From Larix kaempferi (taxonomy: Eukaryota; Streptophyta; Pinopsida; Pinales; Pinaceae), in contig BSBM01000068.1 of assembly GCA_027924585.1 (NCBI GenBank), positions 10,371,001 to 10,435,000 on the forward strand: DNA of 64,000 bases. The letters are read 5' to 3'. Shown here one piece after another: positions 33,993-46,315 of this stretch. Numbering within the stretch: the stretch's first letter is position 1; each line of letters opens with the position of its first letter. The notes under the pieces were generated by a model. That model did not search any database. It was not told where the DNA came from and was given only the letters and a program-made list of their open reading frames with translations. The position numbers were made by a program, and so were the translations under genes.

Positions 33993-34990
33993 TGAAGAGA
34001 AGCATTCAGGATCATACTATGAATTGCTTTGTTATGTTTGTTTTTAAGGGGGAGAACCATTTACAATTTATTGTTTATTTTTATGGAATCTTTTTTTTTC
34101 ACATAGAAAAAAACAATTTTTATTAAGTAAAAAGCTGTGTCAAAATATACAATCGGTGGAGGAAGGGTAGATGCCAACTCCTTTGATCATAAAATAACTA
34201 AAAAAAACATATTTAACTAAGTATAAACAGCAGCTTCCATCCAAAACAAAACATCCCACAGCTAACCATAAATTACATCTGAGCATACAAGAAATATTAG
34301 CCGCTGACATCATGACACAGGAATGGACATTCTACAAAATTGGAGAGTGTCAAAACTGATCCGACATCCATCTCTGAATTCTTCCAAATAAATGGAACCA
34401 TCCATGGAGCCCAGTAATCTCCTAGAAAGATGATCCACGTCCATATTATGCTCCAGGAGTCTCTTATAAGATTAAAACACCTTGATGCAAGTCTTTACTT
34501 ACAAAAACTACAGCTTTTAGCATTTAGTTGAATAGCTGACGTTTTAATGCCAATGACACGCCATTACCAATGGACACGTACCCACCAATGGTGGATTGCA
34601 ATGTTGCCTTATCTACGTGGAATATACTTCTCCCTTCGTCGTGATGTGCGTGTACTCACCAATGGTGGATTGCAATGTTGCCATATCTACGTGGAATATA
34701 CTTCTCCCTTCCTCGTGATGTGAAATGCTATGATTATTGTGCTAACTGGTTTTATTTTTGGTGCAAAGCAACTCCATAAAAAACACCATGTCTTCGTATG
34801 TAATTTTTGTAAAACACAATGTAATTTTCTGTAAGATGTGGATTTTAATAAAATATATGCATAAAAATAATTTCAGAACATCAAAAGAGGTATGGTATTT
34901 GCATTACTTGTTACAAAAAATTAGAAACATTTGAATAGTCACCTCATTTGAAGGTGCTTGTTTGGGGATCCAATGTGGGTTGAGAATTAT
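33993..34990. other. Intergenic, with a 74-bp tandem duplication
   Basis: No gene seen. At 34578-34725 a 74-bp unit is repeated (CACCAATGGTGGATTGCAAT occurs twice, 74 bp apart). Poly-T/poly-A tracts lie near 34085-34130. Confidence 0.65.
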
Positions 34991-35330
34991 AAATAGTCAA
35001 ATGTACAACTTGCATTAGGTGTTGACATTGCTAGACCCATTGTCCTAATTCATGGCATTTAAATCATCTATCTAAATTTGTAGGCAGCGTTACCACCTCG
35101 AATGGAATTTCCAAATTGAAACGACTTCCATGGTTGGCCCACGATAGCAATGGAGTAGCCTCCTTCAAAGGTGGGTGTTTGAGGATCTAATGTGGGTTGA
35201 GAAATATTAACACACAAATCCCTACCTTGAGTTGCATTGCACTGGGTTCTGGCCTTGGCCCACCCTTGGCCATAGGGCAGTGCTTAACTGAGTGCTCTGA
35301 TTCATGGCATTTGAAGCATATGTTTGATTT
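34990..35330 (-). pseudogene. CCHC zinc-knuckle remnant, present twice about 250 bp apart
   Basis: On the minus strand 35318-35277 encodes CFKCHESEHSVKHC, an exact CX2CX4HX4C knuckle. It is followed by PMAKGGPRPEPSAMQLKVG with the frame still open. A second copy (CATTTAAATCAT in place of CATTTGAAGCAT at about 35055) has lost its cysteines. Both copies are followed by similar AATGTGGGTTGAGAA segments (near 34973 and 35189). This is probably the end of a retrotransposon Gag or a nucleic-acid-binding host protein. No other Gag landmark is visible. Confidence 0.5.
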
Positions 35331-35940
35331 CACAGTGGGGCTACAATCTGCAATGGTATCTACTATCCCTTACTAGTGTTTGAGTGGTCTCCTTCTTATG
35401 AGGCATGTGCCCGAGACTAATCATTTCTAGAATGAAAGTAGCAAGAGAATGCTAATTAATGTTGAACATAATCCATTCATAGGGATGGCCCAGACACAAG
35501 AAGTGGTCCCTACCATCCATGGTGATTCTAAAAGTGGGCTTACAGAAGAATTTGAAAAAGTGGTTAAATTTAAGAAGAGAGTCATGAATAGAAACAATGG
35601 AACTATCTTGTTACTACATTGTACATGTTGGATTTGTACTTGAAGATGTTGAAAATTTGACTCAATACGAGGGAGATGTTGAGTTTTTAGTGGAGAAAAT
35701 TCTCACTGATTGATAGATATGTGAATATATATAAACTTATGCAATCGTAATAGGCTTGGGATATTAAGCTTTTCAATGGGAACCAACCAATAAAACAAAC
35801 TTAGGGATGTTCATGGTTTACGATAAACCTCCCTACAATAATAGGGAGGTTCCACAGTACTTCCTTCGGCAAATGTGGGTTGAGTTTGCGCTCGGTTTAC
35901 ATGTCAACTATTTTGACATAACCGAGTTTTAGGGTGTTGG
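35331..35940. other. Intergenic, one strong hairpin
   Basis: A short open frame at 35449-35643 (64 codons) has no recognisable domain. A perfect palindrome, arms AACCTCCCTA/TAGGGAGGTT with a 6-base loop, lies at 35826-35851. Confidence 0.5.
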
Positions 35941-37120
35941 GTGTGGCTTTGCCCAAGATCGACCTGCTACTAGGAGTAACCCATTGAGAGGGCCACCAGC
36001 TCCTAGGAGCAATCCCAACCCCTCTACCCAGACACACTTCCTTTGCAGCAGTTACTACAGTGGAGAGGTAGGGTGACCCTGATAGAGATGCAGGTGCAAG
36101 ACCTTCAAGATAGAGTCAAGATAGACCTGTCACCAGTGATAGCCATGTTGGGCCTTCTAGTTCAACGGGGACAATGCCACATATTTGTCCCCATTGCGGG
36201 CACACTTTCCCTGGCTCGATCGAGGGTTTCTATATGGAACAAGTTAGCACTTTTTTTAATGCGTTTTCAATCATCACTTGATAATTTGTAAAGTATTTTT
36301 AAAGTATTTTTGCTTGACTTAAACTATTATTTCAATGTACAACTGACACGTCATCATGGGAGAACACAACATCTCCCAACCTAGATGCAACAATGGCAGC
36401 TGCAATTGAAATTGCGACACCTCAGATGGAGGTATTTTTCAGCACCCCACACAATATTGTTAATACTTATGGCATTTTTATTTTTATGTATTTATATTTA
36501 TGACATACATGATGATAGTTCATACTATATTTTTTAATATTTTGATTGAATGAATAATTACTTATTTAATATGTTTATAATGTGCATGCGTTTTGTTGTC
36601 CACATGTATGCATAGACTACGATGATCATCCATCTCCGCCAGGGGTCGGCAGATCACCATATACACAGGTACAATGTGTTGCTAAAAGCACGCTTTTAAT
36701 TTGAAACGTTACGACATACTATGGTTTAATTTGATTTTTTTTTACTAAATTATGATAATACAAATTTGTATGCAAGGGCCACCAACTACTGTAGGCCACT
36801 TTAGTCCCATGTTTCCACCCTCTCCCATGGGTCGCCCCCCTCGCTTCCATACAGACCCCTCCCTTTGTCCATCCCCTCCCTTCCATCCACCCTCCCCTCT
36901 CCGTCCATACTCCCCCCTCCGTCGATCCTCCCCCATTCGTCCACGCCCCCCCATATATACATCCTCCCCCATTCATCCACGCCCCCCCCCCCCGTCCATC
37001 CATCCTCCCCAACTCGTCCACGCCCCCCCTTCCATCAAGCTTCCCCCTTTCATCCACAACCCCCCCCCCCCCTCTATCCATTCTCCTCCCTCTATCCACG
37101 GGGGGTTCACTCAGTGAAAT
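35940..37120 (+). pseudogene. Possible decayed multi-exon gene ending in a proline-rich tract
   Basis: Pieces that read like exons with splice-like borders: PPAPRSNPNPSTQTHF (about 35990); a C2H2-like half motif MPHICPHCGHTFPGSIEGFY (about 36172-36235); ATMAAAIEIATPQME ending at a GT near 36430; a 53-bp piece 36616-36668 between AG and GT (DYDDHPSPPGVGRSPYTQ); then from about 36775 a proline-rich frame (GPPTTVGHFSPMFPPSPMG onward) lasting to 37117. The last part is a C/T-rich low-complexity tract. No family is recognised, and the splicing is inference. Confidence 0.3.
36830..37100. repeat. C/T-rich tract with repeated runs of 5-14 cytosines
   Basis: Runs such as CCCCCCC appear at about 15-45-bp intervals among TCCATCC and TTCCATCC units. 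On the minus strand these are G-runs able to form G-quadruplexes. Confidence 0.8.
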
Positions 37121-39690
37121 TGTTATATAGCATGACCATTCACATAATATTAAAGAATATCCCTAATTTCACTAAATATTGGAAAATGCCTCCTAAAATT
37201 GTATTGTTGGGGACCCCTCCCAATATACCTTTCCAGTTAAGAAAACCCCTATTTTCACCAGATATTGTTGGTATCCATTTTTATCAACACATTTTTAATA
37301 CCCCATTTATTTCATATTATCAAGGTGTAACAAATAGGAGCCCTAATGCATCGTAGTATAAGAAAATAAGATGCTAAAGAAAATAGAAGTATAATGTTAA
37401 TAACATGATCCCACTGGGATTGCAAGGGTGACTGATCAATTTGTAGCATTGGATGGTGGAAGACCCAATGAAATAGTGTAATGGGGAAGGAAAAATGAGT
37501 AAAAGGAAACCCAATCAAGAGATTAATGCAACAAAAAATGTAAAAGACTGATAGTCCAATAGTCAATGGAATGCTTAGAAAAGATGATAATTGCATATGT
37601 TTCAAACCACAACCTACCAATCTACCAATTTTATATCATGTAAATACAAATATATCCATAGAGCTCATGTTTTCTATAATATTAATAAATTAAACTCCAT
37701 AAAAAATGCAAAATTGAAACCCTTTCATGGATGGACTTCCCTACCTTCCTATCAAAACAAACATAATTGATGTTTGAACCCAAATGACAATAGAAAAATT
37801 CCTCTTACTTTCCAATAACACCATATGATCATGTGCATAGCTTGGATTTTGGTTATTCACAAGATTCAATGAATTGCATCTACCTCCTCTACAATTATTC
37901 TTGCAATCAAGGGAATCAACAACATTTAGTTACCTTTTCTTGGGTTATATCTAGTTCTTTTTATCTTTACGGGAGAGGGGAAAATACTCTTTGTTAAGTT
38001 TCAAGCATGCAATAGATATAAACATACATAGATTGTGAAACTTATATGATACCATTTCATGGTAATGATAACACATAGGGTATGTAAACAAGGATCTAGA
38101 CTTAGGATAAGTTTTATTATAATGTTTAATTACTTTCCTAGGTCATAGACTAGGTAGCTGACCACATAGTGACTAGTTGGCCCACTTCATGTCATCCTTA
38201 TCCACTTGAGTGCCCTATTTTTCTTTCTGGATGCTTTTATGACTATGTTGTTTAGAAAGAGCTCCCTTCCTGCTTTTATATGCTTTGTTCTGCTTTTACT
38301 ACTCATAAATCAAATTTCCTTGGTTTTGAGTTGGATAAAGACATAGCTATGGCGCCTTCTTGGACTTAGAAAGTTGACATGTTTTTGGCCAACACATCCA
38401 CCCTGTTTTTCTCATCTAAAACCAACATCTTTCTTCTTTTTTATCATACATAGGATTCCATAATTTCTTTTCACAATTCATGAGTCTCTTAACTAGTTTG
38501 GAAAGTGATGTTGCCACTAATGCGGTTTTTTGCAATTTAGTAAGGCTTCTTTTTGAGAGCTTTTCGAATGCCTCCAAGGAAATTCGAATTTATGGTGTAA
38601 TTATATATTTTGACATCCATCTCAGTGCCCAATTTTGGTTGATGTAATTTTATGCAATAGAATTTTATTCCATGCATCAATTCTGGCTCAATTTTCATTG
38701 TATTGTGCAATATTTGCTTGGCAATTTTGTGTGGAACTTCTTGAGTGCTTAGATCTGATTTGGATCTAATATTTTCACACTCACTTTCTCTAGGAAGAAT
38801 TGTTATACCCCCTATCCCTATTGAAAATAATTCAACTAGGGAAAAGGAAAGTGAACTTCCTCAAGCTGTATCGAACCCCTCAACTTGCTCAAGTTGTATT
38901 GGATCCCTTAACTACCCCTTCCCATGCTTTGTGGGTACACCATCAACTAATTTGCTCATGGTCAAGTTACAACCTAATATTTTTTACCATATTATGTCAA
39001 CAATTTGTATTTCTCATTCATTTCATTAATATGCTCCCAAGTACCTGTAATTGTGCTTTGTTTTCCAGAGAAGGGTATTTCTGTGAAAACTTCCACAAAT
39101 AATCGTCTTTTTTTCATGGTTTCCCCACTTCCCACAACATCTTTTTTCCCACCTCTAGATATTTGGTGTCAAATATTGCTCGTTTACCTATTTCTCCGAT
39201 GATGAAACTTAGAAGAGGATTTCGACCTCACCCACCTAATGGTATCCTCCGAAAATAAATAACCTTCATTTGAGTGTCTATTCTACTCATCTTTTTTAAA
39301 TCCATGGCCATCACTACATGATGTGATGCGCACCTTCTCCTCAACCACAAGGGAAAAGAGGAGTTCTATTGATCCTGGAGGGACTGTGTACGAGTTGTGA
39401 AGATGGTGGAGGTGGAAGAATACTCATCCTCACATGGTGGTATGAAACTAGTTGGAGCAGTACAAGTAGTACAATAGCCAAGACGTTGGGGTTTTATTAG
39501 TTCATAGTCACTATAATATGACGATGACCCTACTGAATGAGTCTTCTCCGCAGTTGCCTCTATTTTATGAAAGGGGTTATGAGGAGTGGAGCAGAACTAG
39601 TTCCTCTATGACATAATCAGGAATGCACGGAGGACCATTGATGCAACCAGATTGGTGGAGTTATAAATGACACCGCATCCTCGACATGGT
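37121..39690. other. Intergenic, no gene recognised
   Basis: 2.6 kb with only short open frames. The phrases CTCATCCTCACATGGTGGTATGAAACTA (near 39424) and CATCCTCGACATGGTGGTATGAAACTA (near 39677) share their ends, so a short segment is duplicated about 255 bp apart just upstream of the F-box remnant. Confidence 0.5.
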
Positions 39691-39700
39691 GGTATGAAAC

Positions 39701-40140
39701 TATGAATTGCCTGAGGATACCAACGAAGAGATATTGGTGTTACTGCAACTTGAATGCCTTCGCAGATCTCGCATCCTTTGCAAGGAGTGGAACGCTCTCT
39801 TCACATCGTCTAAACTCATAATTAATAGATGGGTTAAGGTACCTCCAAATAAAAATCCATGGTTGTTTCTTTGTAAAGTCAATTCCCAAATGGGTAATTC
39901 CTAAACGAATTCTTCCGCATATTGTTTCTTCACACAAACCTAGAAGAAATGCATCTTCGTCTCCTTCATTTCAAAGAGAAATGAAAAGGTGAACCATAAA
40001 GCACATTGCTGGCATCTTCTTGGTGGATATTTACGATGGTAGATATGTTGTCTGCAATCCTCTCACCCAAGCATTCTTGAAACTCCCCCCATGTCATCCA
40101 TAAATATACTTTTGACCGAAGGCATCATGTCCTGGAATGT
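39701..40140 (+). pseudogene. F-box protein remnant
   Basis: The frame from 39701 reads ELPEDTNEEILVLLQLECLR then SRILCKEWNALF, a recognisable F-box: LPEDI--EIL--LPL--L-R-R--CK-WN. The segment NRWVKVPPNKNPWLFLC continues it. A stop at 39902-39904 ends the frame, and downstream pieces in other frames (VDIYDGRYVVCNPLTQAFLK-like, near 40028-40080) resemble the kelch-type C-terminal part of plant F-box proteins. F-box proteins recruit substrates to SCF ubiquitin ligases. Only about a third of a normal 350-400-residue protein can be traced, and the upstream start is not an ATG. Confidence 0.65.
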
Positions 40141-40465
40141 GGGTAATCAAGAGAGTTGTGACCAATAGGGTAGATATAACCATTATTACACTTGCATTGT
40201 AAAGAGAAAAGAACAACCACCAGATTTCAAGCGAACCCTAACCTTGAGGTGGCAAAGCACGAACACGCAACACCAGGAAATGAGAGGGAAATAAACGTAG
40301 TGTCCAATCAATACACCACATAGGAAGCATCATGCAGAGAGTAAAGAAGAACAAGCAAAGCTTGCAAGAGAAGCCTTGACATCAATTACATTTTACAAAA
40401 TTTATTAATGGTCAAAAAAACGTTTTTATTAATTACTTACCTGTTTAGATCGGCGGCTCCATAAA

Positions 40466-40591
40466 AAAATTGGTCGTATTTGACAGGAAAAATGCCTTGT
40501 CACCGGAAAGATGTCCATCAAATTCCAAAAAAATGGTCGTATTTGATAGAAAAAATGCCTTGTCACCGGAAAAATGTCCATCAAATTCCAA
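40466..40591 (+). repeat. 63-bp tandem duplication
   Basis: TGGTCGTATTTGA and ATGCCTTGTCACCGGAAA recur exactly 63 bp apart with few changes. No gene overlaps it. The stretch 40592-41100 shows nothing further. Confidence 0.85.
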
Positions 40592-41100
40592 CCTTGGTTG
40601 CCAGTAATGGAAGCTCTACTGCACCTATCAATAAATAATTGACTTTTGAAAGTGAATGTACCAGCCTTTGATACGGGACTAGGTTCCTTTGACTTGCACA
40701 GATTCCTCATTATCTTAAAAAATGTTTTCCAGGGAGAACAAGTATAGTGAAAGCATTTAACTGTTTTCATTGGAATTTCCACAATGACAACATACTTCCC
40801 GCAATCTAAAAGTATTTATCCAACCTCACCACACACAACGTTTGAAAATAATCCTTCCATTGCATTGCAATTTCTTCAGCTATTTCCATTACATGAAATG
40901 ATGAAAAATCTCCTTCAACTACTTTCATGACTATTAGTTTTATCAATCATGGCATGCGAAATTTCTATTATTGAAGATTCAGATCTCCCCGAAATTCAAT
41001 TACAAATGCCGAGTCATCAAGTCTTTTATTTGTTTTTGGATTAGCAGGTCGTGTCATCTAAGTCATAGCTCAGTATTGGAATTATCAGTAATCATAACTT

Positions 41101-42185
41101 ATGGCGTTGGAAAAATCTTTTCCTCATCGCATAGAGGGGCCTTGTCGGCGTAATCATGGTGTAGTGGTATCGGCAGTGAGGCTTTACATGATGAGCTTCA
41201 ACGAGATGCTTGTATTATTCATGGGAAATATGGAAGCTATTGATCATCCACAATATCATCAAGTTTTTGTGCTGCCTCTGAAGGAGAACGACTCAGAGGA
41301 CATGATACTCTATCAACTTCTCAACAATGCCACCAAGAAATGCCGCCAAGCTTCGATACTCTGCAACCCATGAACAATAGAATATGGTGACCCCTGGAGC
41401 GATCAATGGATCCACGCCCTGCATGCTTGTGATTTGCAAGGCTGAAATGACCCAGGCACAAGGTGAAGTTGTAGAGGAGTTGAGCACAAAGCGGTATAGA
41501 GGGGTCCGCAGATGCCCATGGGGTAAATTTGTGGCCGAAATAAGAGATTCAATAAGATGGGGGGCTCGAGTATGGCTTGGAACTATCAAAACGATGGAGG
41601 AGGTTGCCATGGCTTATGATAAAGTTGCTCTTCTCATTTGTGGATCTCCAACCTCGTTGAATTTTACCATTGATGTCGCAACGAAGGATTTGGCAGATAG
41701 TAATTGATGCCGTAACAAAGGATTTGGCAGATAGTAATTACAGATCGTCGTTTAAACTTATATCCTCTCGGCAGAAACGTATCAAAGTATCTGACAATCA
41801 GATCGAAATAAGAAACAAAATGGAGGTGCCAGACGTACATTCTCTTGTAGTGGATTTTAGCAAATATAATGTAGAAGGGGATGATGGAATGACCACCATG
41901 CGGCGGAAAAGAAGTAGTGATCACATATAATAGGATTACACTGGAATGGAAATCCCTCCATGGGATAAGCATTTACGAATTGCTGCCTTCGGATTGATTA
42001 ACTATGTGCCAATGAGTATTAATAATAATAATGATATATGCTTGGCCTTAGATTCAACTCTTGTAGAGTTCCAAGACCTTGGGAGTGATTACTTGGAAGA
42101 GTTCTTCTTTCCATATAGCACTCTAATTATTTCCTTCAATTTTCTATGCCTCCATTGTTGGATATGGTACTGCAAACATAAATAA
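41101..42185 (+). pseudogene. ERF (AP2 domain) transcription factor, group IX-like, broken
   Basis: 41101-41373 starts with ATG and holds an acidic N-terminal motif (ENDSEDMILYQLLNNATKKC) like that before the AP2 domain in ERF1-type proteins. A frameshift leads to 41384-41707, which contains a nearly complete AP2/ERF domain: [48 protein letters not shown]. The DNA-contacting Arg/Trp residues and the WLG element are present. A 34-bp tandem duplication (41672-41739) then shifts the frame. Downstream are RRKRSSDHI, a TAA (41928), and VEFQDLGSDYLEEFF, an EDLL-like activation motif typical of group IX. It would bind GCC-box promoters in stress and jasmonate/ethylene responses; at least three lesions now break it. 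Confidence 0.8.
41672..41739 (+). repeat. 34-bp tandem duplication in the ERF pseudogene
   Basis: Two copies (41672-41705, 41706-41739) differ at three bases. Because 34 is not a multiple of three, the duplication moves the frame from that of the AP2 segment to that of the C-terminal segment, and it creates a TGA at the joint. Confidence 0.9.
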
Positions 42186-42189
42186 ATAA

Positions 42190-43330
42190 ACAAAACGTTC
42201 GATCTTCACTTGCTTCTGATTTGTATTTGTGTCTCGTATCTATCGTATATAGTGTACACTCTCTAGCAAACTTTTCTGAGTTTTTGGATTAGTTCGTACT
42301 GTTAGTTAATTTGCTCAACTAAATTTGTTATTAGTCATAATGATTTTTTTCATTTTAATTTCATTAATTTACCTTTAAGAAGCTAACGTCCTGCCTGATT
42401 GGGTCAATACATGCCACAATTCCAGGGACCCTAGCCTCCCATACTCCATCATCTATCCTTGGCATATGGATTAATGCATCACTAGGTAATGCAGTCATTT
42501 TGCCTCTACATCATTCGACAGAACCCCAAACTCATACATATATGTTTTTTGTAGGTCGAAGTAAGCTTCCAGGCATAAACTTTTAATAATGTGAAAACCA
42601 TTTTTATACTATTCACTAGCGGTTTCCTTACGTTGGTGGGTTGATTCAATTTGGTTTAACATTGGTTGGTCCAGTGATTTAAAGGCTGAGCTTATTTGAC
42701 AAACACTAACCTTCATTTCAAACTAAATACCCCACAAAATCACAACTTTGCAAAATTTTAGCAGGTGGATACACAAAAATTGCTTATGGAGAGCATCTAT
42801 AGCACGTACACCATATGTGCCAGTTATTTTTGTGGAATTAGGAAAAGAGTTTCCTACAGTGTTTCATGGCATACCCTTTAATTGACGCTTGTAGAATTAA
42901 AATGGTCGAGCTTGAACGAGAAAAACTAGATGGGTTACTTGAGTGTAGATAGGCTAACCTCTGCAAATCCTACATATCAAAACATTAGAGCAATGAATTA
43001 GTTGAAACAAGAGTAATTGAAAAACACCAAATGTAGGAATCATCCAAACCATACATGTGACAGTGTATTAAGCCAATTGGAAAAATGAATGCAATAGTTA
43101 ATCATTAACCCTATGGAAATCGAATATACAGTGATTCAATATAGGTGAGAACAAAAGAGAATTAAATGAAAATTATGTTAAAGTATTCATTTCAGGTAGC
43201 TATTCAAGTCAACCCTTAACCCGACTTGCGTAACAAAAGATTGCAGATATAATCGGTATAAGAAGCATACCTGAAGGTGAATTCTCAAATTGGTTCACAT
43301 GGAGTCAACCCAGGAGATGAGTAACCATTT
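42190..43330. other. Intergenic, no gene recognised
   Basis: AT-rich. No domain-bearing frame or repeat was noticed. Confidence 0.5.
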
Positions 43331-43332
43331 GC

Positions 43333-43533
43333 ATGCAACAGAGCCTGGCAGAGAAAGAACCCTCCAAGCTCATTGAACAAATGCTAGAATGTTCGGAGGA
43401 GTGGGTTGCATTGCAAACTTTCATGAGAGCCGAGATTAAATTAAAAGAACCCTCCAGGCTCATTGAAGAAATGCTAGAAAGTTTAGAGGAGTGGGTTTTA
43501 TTGCAAGCTTCACGAGAGCCGAGATTAAATTGA
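43333..43533 (+). other. Short open frame with two 30-residue tandem repeats
   Basis: The plus frame contains EPSKLIEQMLECSEEWVALQ and, exactly 90 bp later, EPSRLIEEMLESLEEWVLLQ. The DNA period is 90 bp (43357 and 43447), so the frame is preserved. No family is recognised; it may be a short amphipathic-helix repeat or simply a tandem duplication that happens to stay open. Confidence 0.35.
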
Positions 43534-43539
43534 TGTGGA

Positions 43540-45540
43540 GTACGAATTCTCATATCTAGATATCTACCATGCCACATGTTGGCTAGTAGGTCGAGGTCTC
43601 CATCAATTCTACCATCTTTTTACAATAGTAGAGTACCAGATATTAAAAGCACAAATCCTCGAAGTAATCCAATGAGCGCCAAAATTCATTTCATACCTAA
43701 CCAAAATTTATGAGCACTTTTTTGCTATTAAGAATTAGTGTAATTAGAGTTGGAATTAGTGTAACTAGGGAGAAGTCTCCTATTAAGAAGTAGTGTAATT
43801 ACTCTTAATGAGAGTTGAATTATTGGAACAACTAAATTGTCTACCGAATGCAAAAACCCATTTTCATTATATAATTCATATTTGGAGCACCATGGTGTAA
43901 ATATTGTTATAACTGTGATCTAAAAACTTAGAGAAGTGTATCTTAGTTGTCGTTTTTCTATGGGTTCAAGATTTGGTTGTCCTACCCATACAAGCTACCG
44001 AGTGGCGTCTTAAAATAATAGAAACCCTAGTTAGGGTTGTATTATACTTGAGTGGATATCGACATTGCTTGGTTCAAGGTATTTTAAAAATATGAGAATG
44101 GTTGATACCATTTCACATTCATTTCGTGAGCATTGATAAACAAAACAGGATGGGAAATTAAACCACCTACCACTCAACAATTTTCTTTGATAATGGGTTG
44201 GGTCGATGTTGACTTGTCTCTTTTCCCCTTAGATTCTATGTTGGTGGTGAATAACCTCTTAATGACTAGGGTTATTGGTGTTTCTCTTAGCAATATCCAA
44301 AATGTTTACTTTGTGAATGATACTGCGAACCCATGGATTTTCACATATATACTTTTATTTCAATGTGAAATGTTGGCACACAACACTAAAACATCATTGC
44401 TGGACCTTTTGGTAACAAAAATACCATGTGGATGCACGTGAACTATGTAGATGCATGAAACCAAATATACAAAGAAAGTGACATTTCATCAACACATATT
44501 TCATTAAATTTGGAATTAAACAGTGGATCTAGAATTCTAAAATAACCAAAAACTCAATTCTAGCATTGTTCTTGTAATAAAATATTTCCAATTTTAATAC
44601 AACTTTTAGGAGAGCACGATGGTATTGTTGCTCTTCGTGACTAAACTTTTGAGTGACTATGAAGTTATCATGTCAAACCAAACCTCAATGGAGTGTGACA
44701 TAACATATGGTCACACACATATATCTCTTGTAATAGTGAAATGACACTATTGGTTATCAAATTTTTGTAAAGGGAAATATTGTCAAGGTAAATGAGACTT
44801 GTGAGAGGATGCACTATTATTATTGTGTTGTTCCATAACTTGTGGAAGAGTGCAACACATCACATGTATCTTAAGGTTTAGGATAGTGTGATATTTCACT
44901 GTGACTTGTTGTGTAACCTCAACTTTCTAGAAATCAAATGAGATCATGGCTCATGTGATGTATTCATTTGAAAATCCCTTCCCTTTTCTTTGAAAGATAT
45001 TTGATGACATATGAACTTTGCATTGTTTTAAAACTTGTAACAAGTGTGATGTTATTGTTTTAATTACATTAAATGGAGATATTATAATAAAAATCTCTTT
45101 CGGTGGATGATTTTGGTCCATTGCATCCCACTCATCCCACCCAATTGACTTCATCGTTGTGGTTCCTTATATTTGTGTCATTGGTCATTGATCATTACCT
45201 CAATTCGATTAACAATTTGAAGATCCATTAATCAACCAAGAACATGAGCAACATTAAAACCTTTCAATATAGCACTGAAAACAACCATCCTACATCCCGA
45301 TTGAGTATCTCTTGTCCATCAAACTCAATACCTTGTTCCCTTGTCCCCTAATTTTCCCTCTTCCTTCCCTCCATTACTTCTGCACGAAATGTAATAAAAC
45401 ATACCCTAAATATTTGTATCGCCATATAACATAATTAAACCTCCTTGGCCCCTTAATACAAGGCAATATATTTTCTCATTTTTGTATCATATTTTATTCC
45501 CTAATATGAATGGACGTGATAGGATATTTCCTACCAACTG
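43540..45540. other. Intergenic, no gene recognised
   Basis: 2 kb of AT-rich DNA. The open frame at 44133-44441 (102 codons) has no recognisable domain or context. Confidence 0.5.
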
Positions 45541-45699
45541 ACCCCCCCGTGCCTCTATCCAAGACCGCCCTCCCATTCACCATACCTCAACATCCTCCTT
45601 AGCCCTTTTGGGTCGATACCCCCTATTGTACAGCCAGTAGGGGTTCATCGTCCATGACGTCCTCTTCCACCCCATACCACCATGTCCTCTTCCTCCATT

Positions 45700-46274
45700 T
45701 CATCTATAGTTCCCCTATTGTGGCAACTACTATTCCATTATCTTCCCATGTATCTACAGTGGTTGCACCCATAGTTGCTGCATCTACATTTGTGGCCCCC
45801 CCCATGACTGCATCGGAGCAGGTTGTCTAGCCAACTACTACACCTGCTAGCCCTGAAGCCCAGCCATGTCCATTTCCGGAGATTTTCACGGTGAGAATCA
45901 AGTTAATTTATGAAAATGTTTTGATGAATTAACCAAAATTAATTTAATCAATTATTATTTTTCAATGAAATGATTGTCGTAAATGTTGTAGGGTGGGATT
46001 GCTGAGAGGCTCAGCAGATCCAGGACACATGCCTCTCGTCTCCCACTCACATCAACGGTGAGTTATTTAAGATTTGGATTGTACATTCATTTTATAAATG
46101 TGGTAAATGTTACAAATGATTGAAAATGATCGTATCTTATGTCATTTGTTTCAGAGCATGGAGAGACGGTCTACTTCTAGACGGAAGAAGACCCGAGATT
46201 CCAGTAGCTCCAAGAAGAGGAAGATCGATTTTGGAGATGTGCCTGGGAGTGACCGGGGTGGTCACAATGCTTGA
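45700..46274 (+). pseudogene. 3' end of an unidentified spliced gene (three exons visible)
   Basis: Exon A is open back through a Pro/Ser/Thr-rich region and ends at 45890 before GTGAGA; it has an in-frame TAG at 45828. Exon B is 45992-46057 (22 codons, GGIAERLSRSRTHASRLPLT). Exon C is 46155-46274, with MERRSTSRRKKTRDSSSSKK, then KRKIDFGDVPGSDRGGHNA and TGA. The introns (101 and 97 bp) start GTGAG and end TGTAG and TTTCAG, and both are phase 0. The basic serine-rich C-terminus looks nuclear (RRKKTR, KKRK). No family was recognised. The start lies upstream and was not found. Confidence 0.5.
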
Positions 46275-46315
46275 CACACCATGTTATGTATATTAGCCAC
46301 TATGTGTCACCTTTG

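Noticed and set aside
36719-37099. Glycine-rich minus-strand frame of 126 codons
   Set aside because: Antisense of the C/T-rich tract; glycine runs come from GGG codons of the low-complexity sequence.
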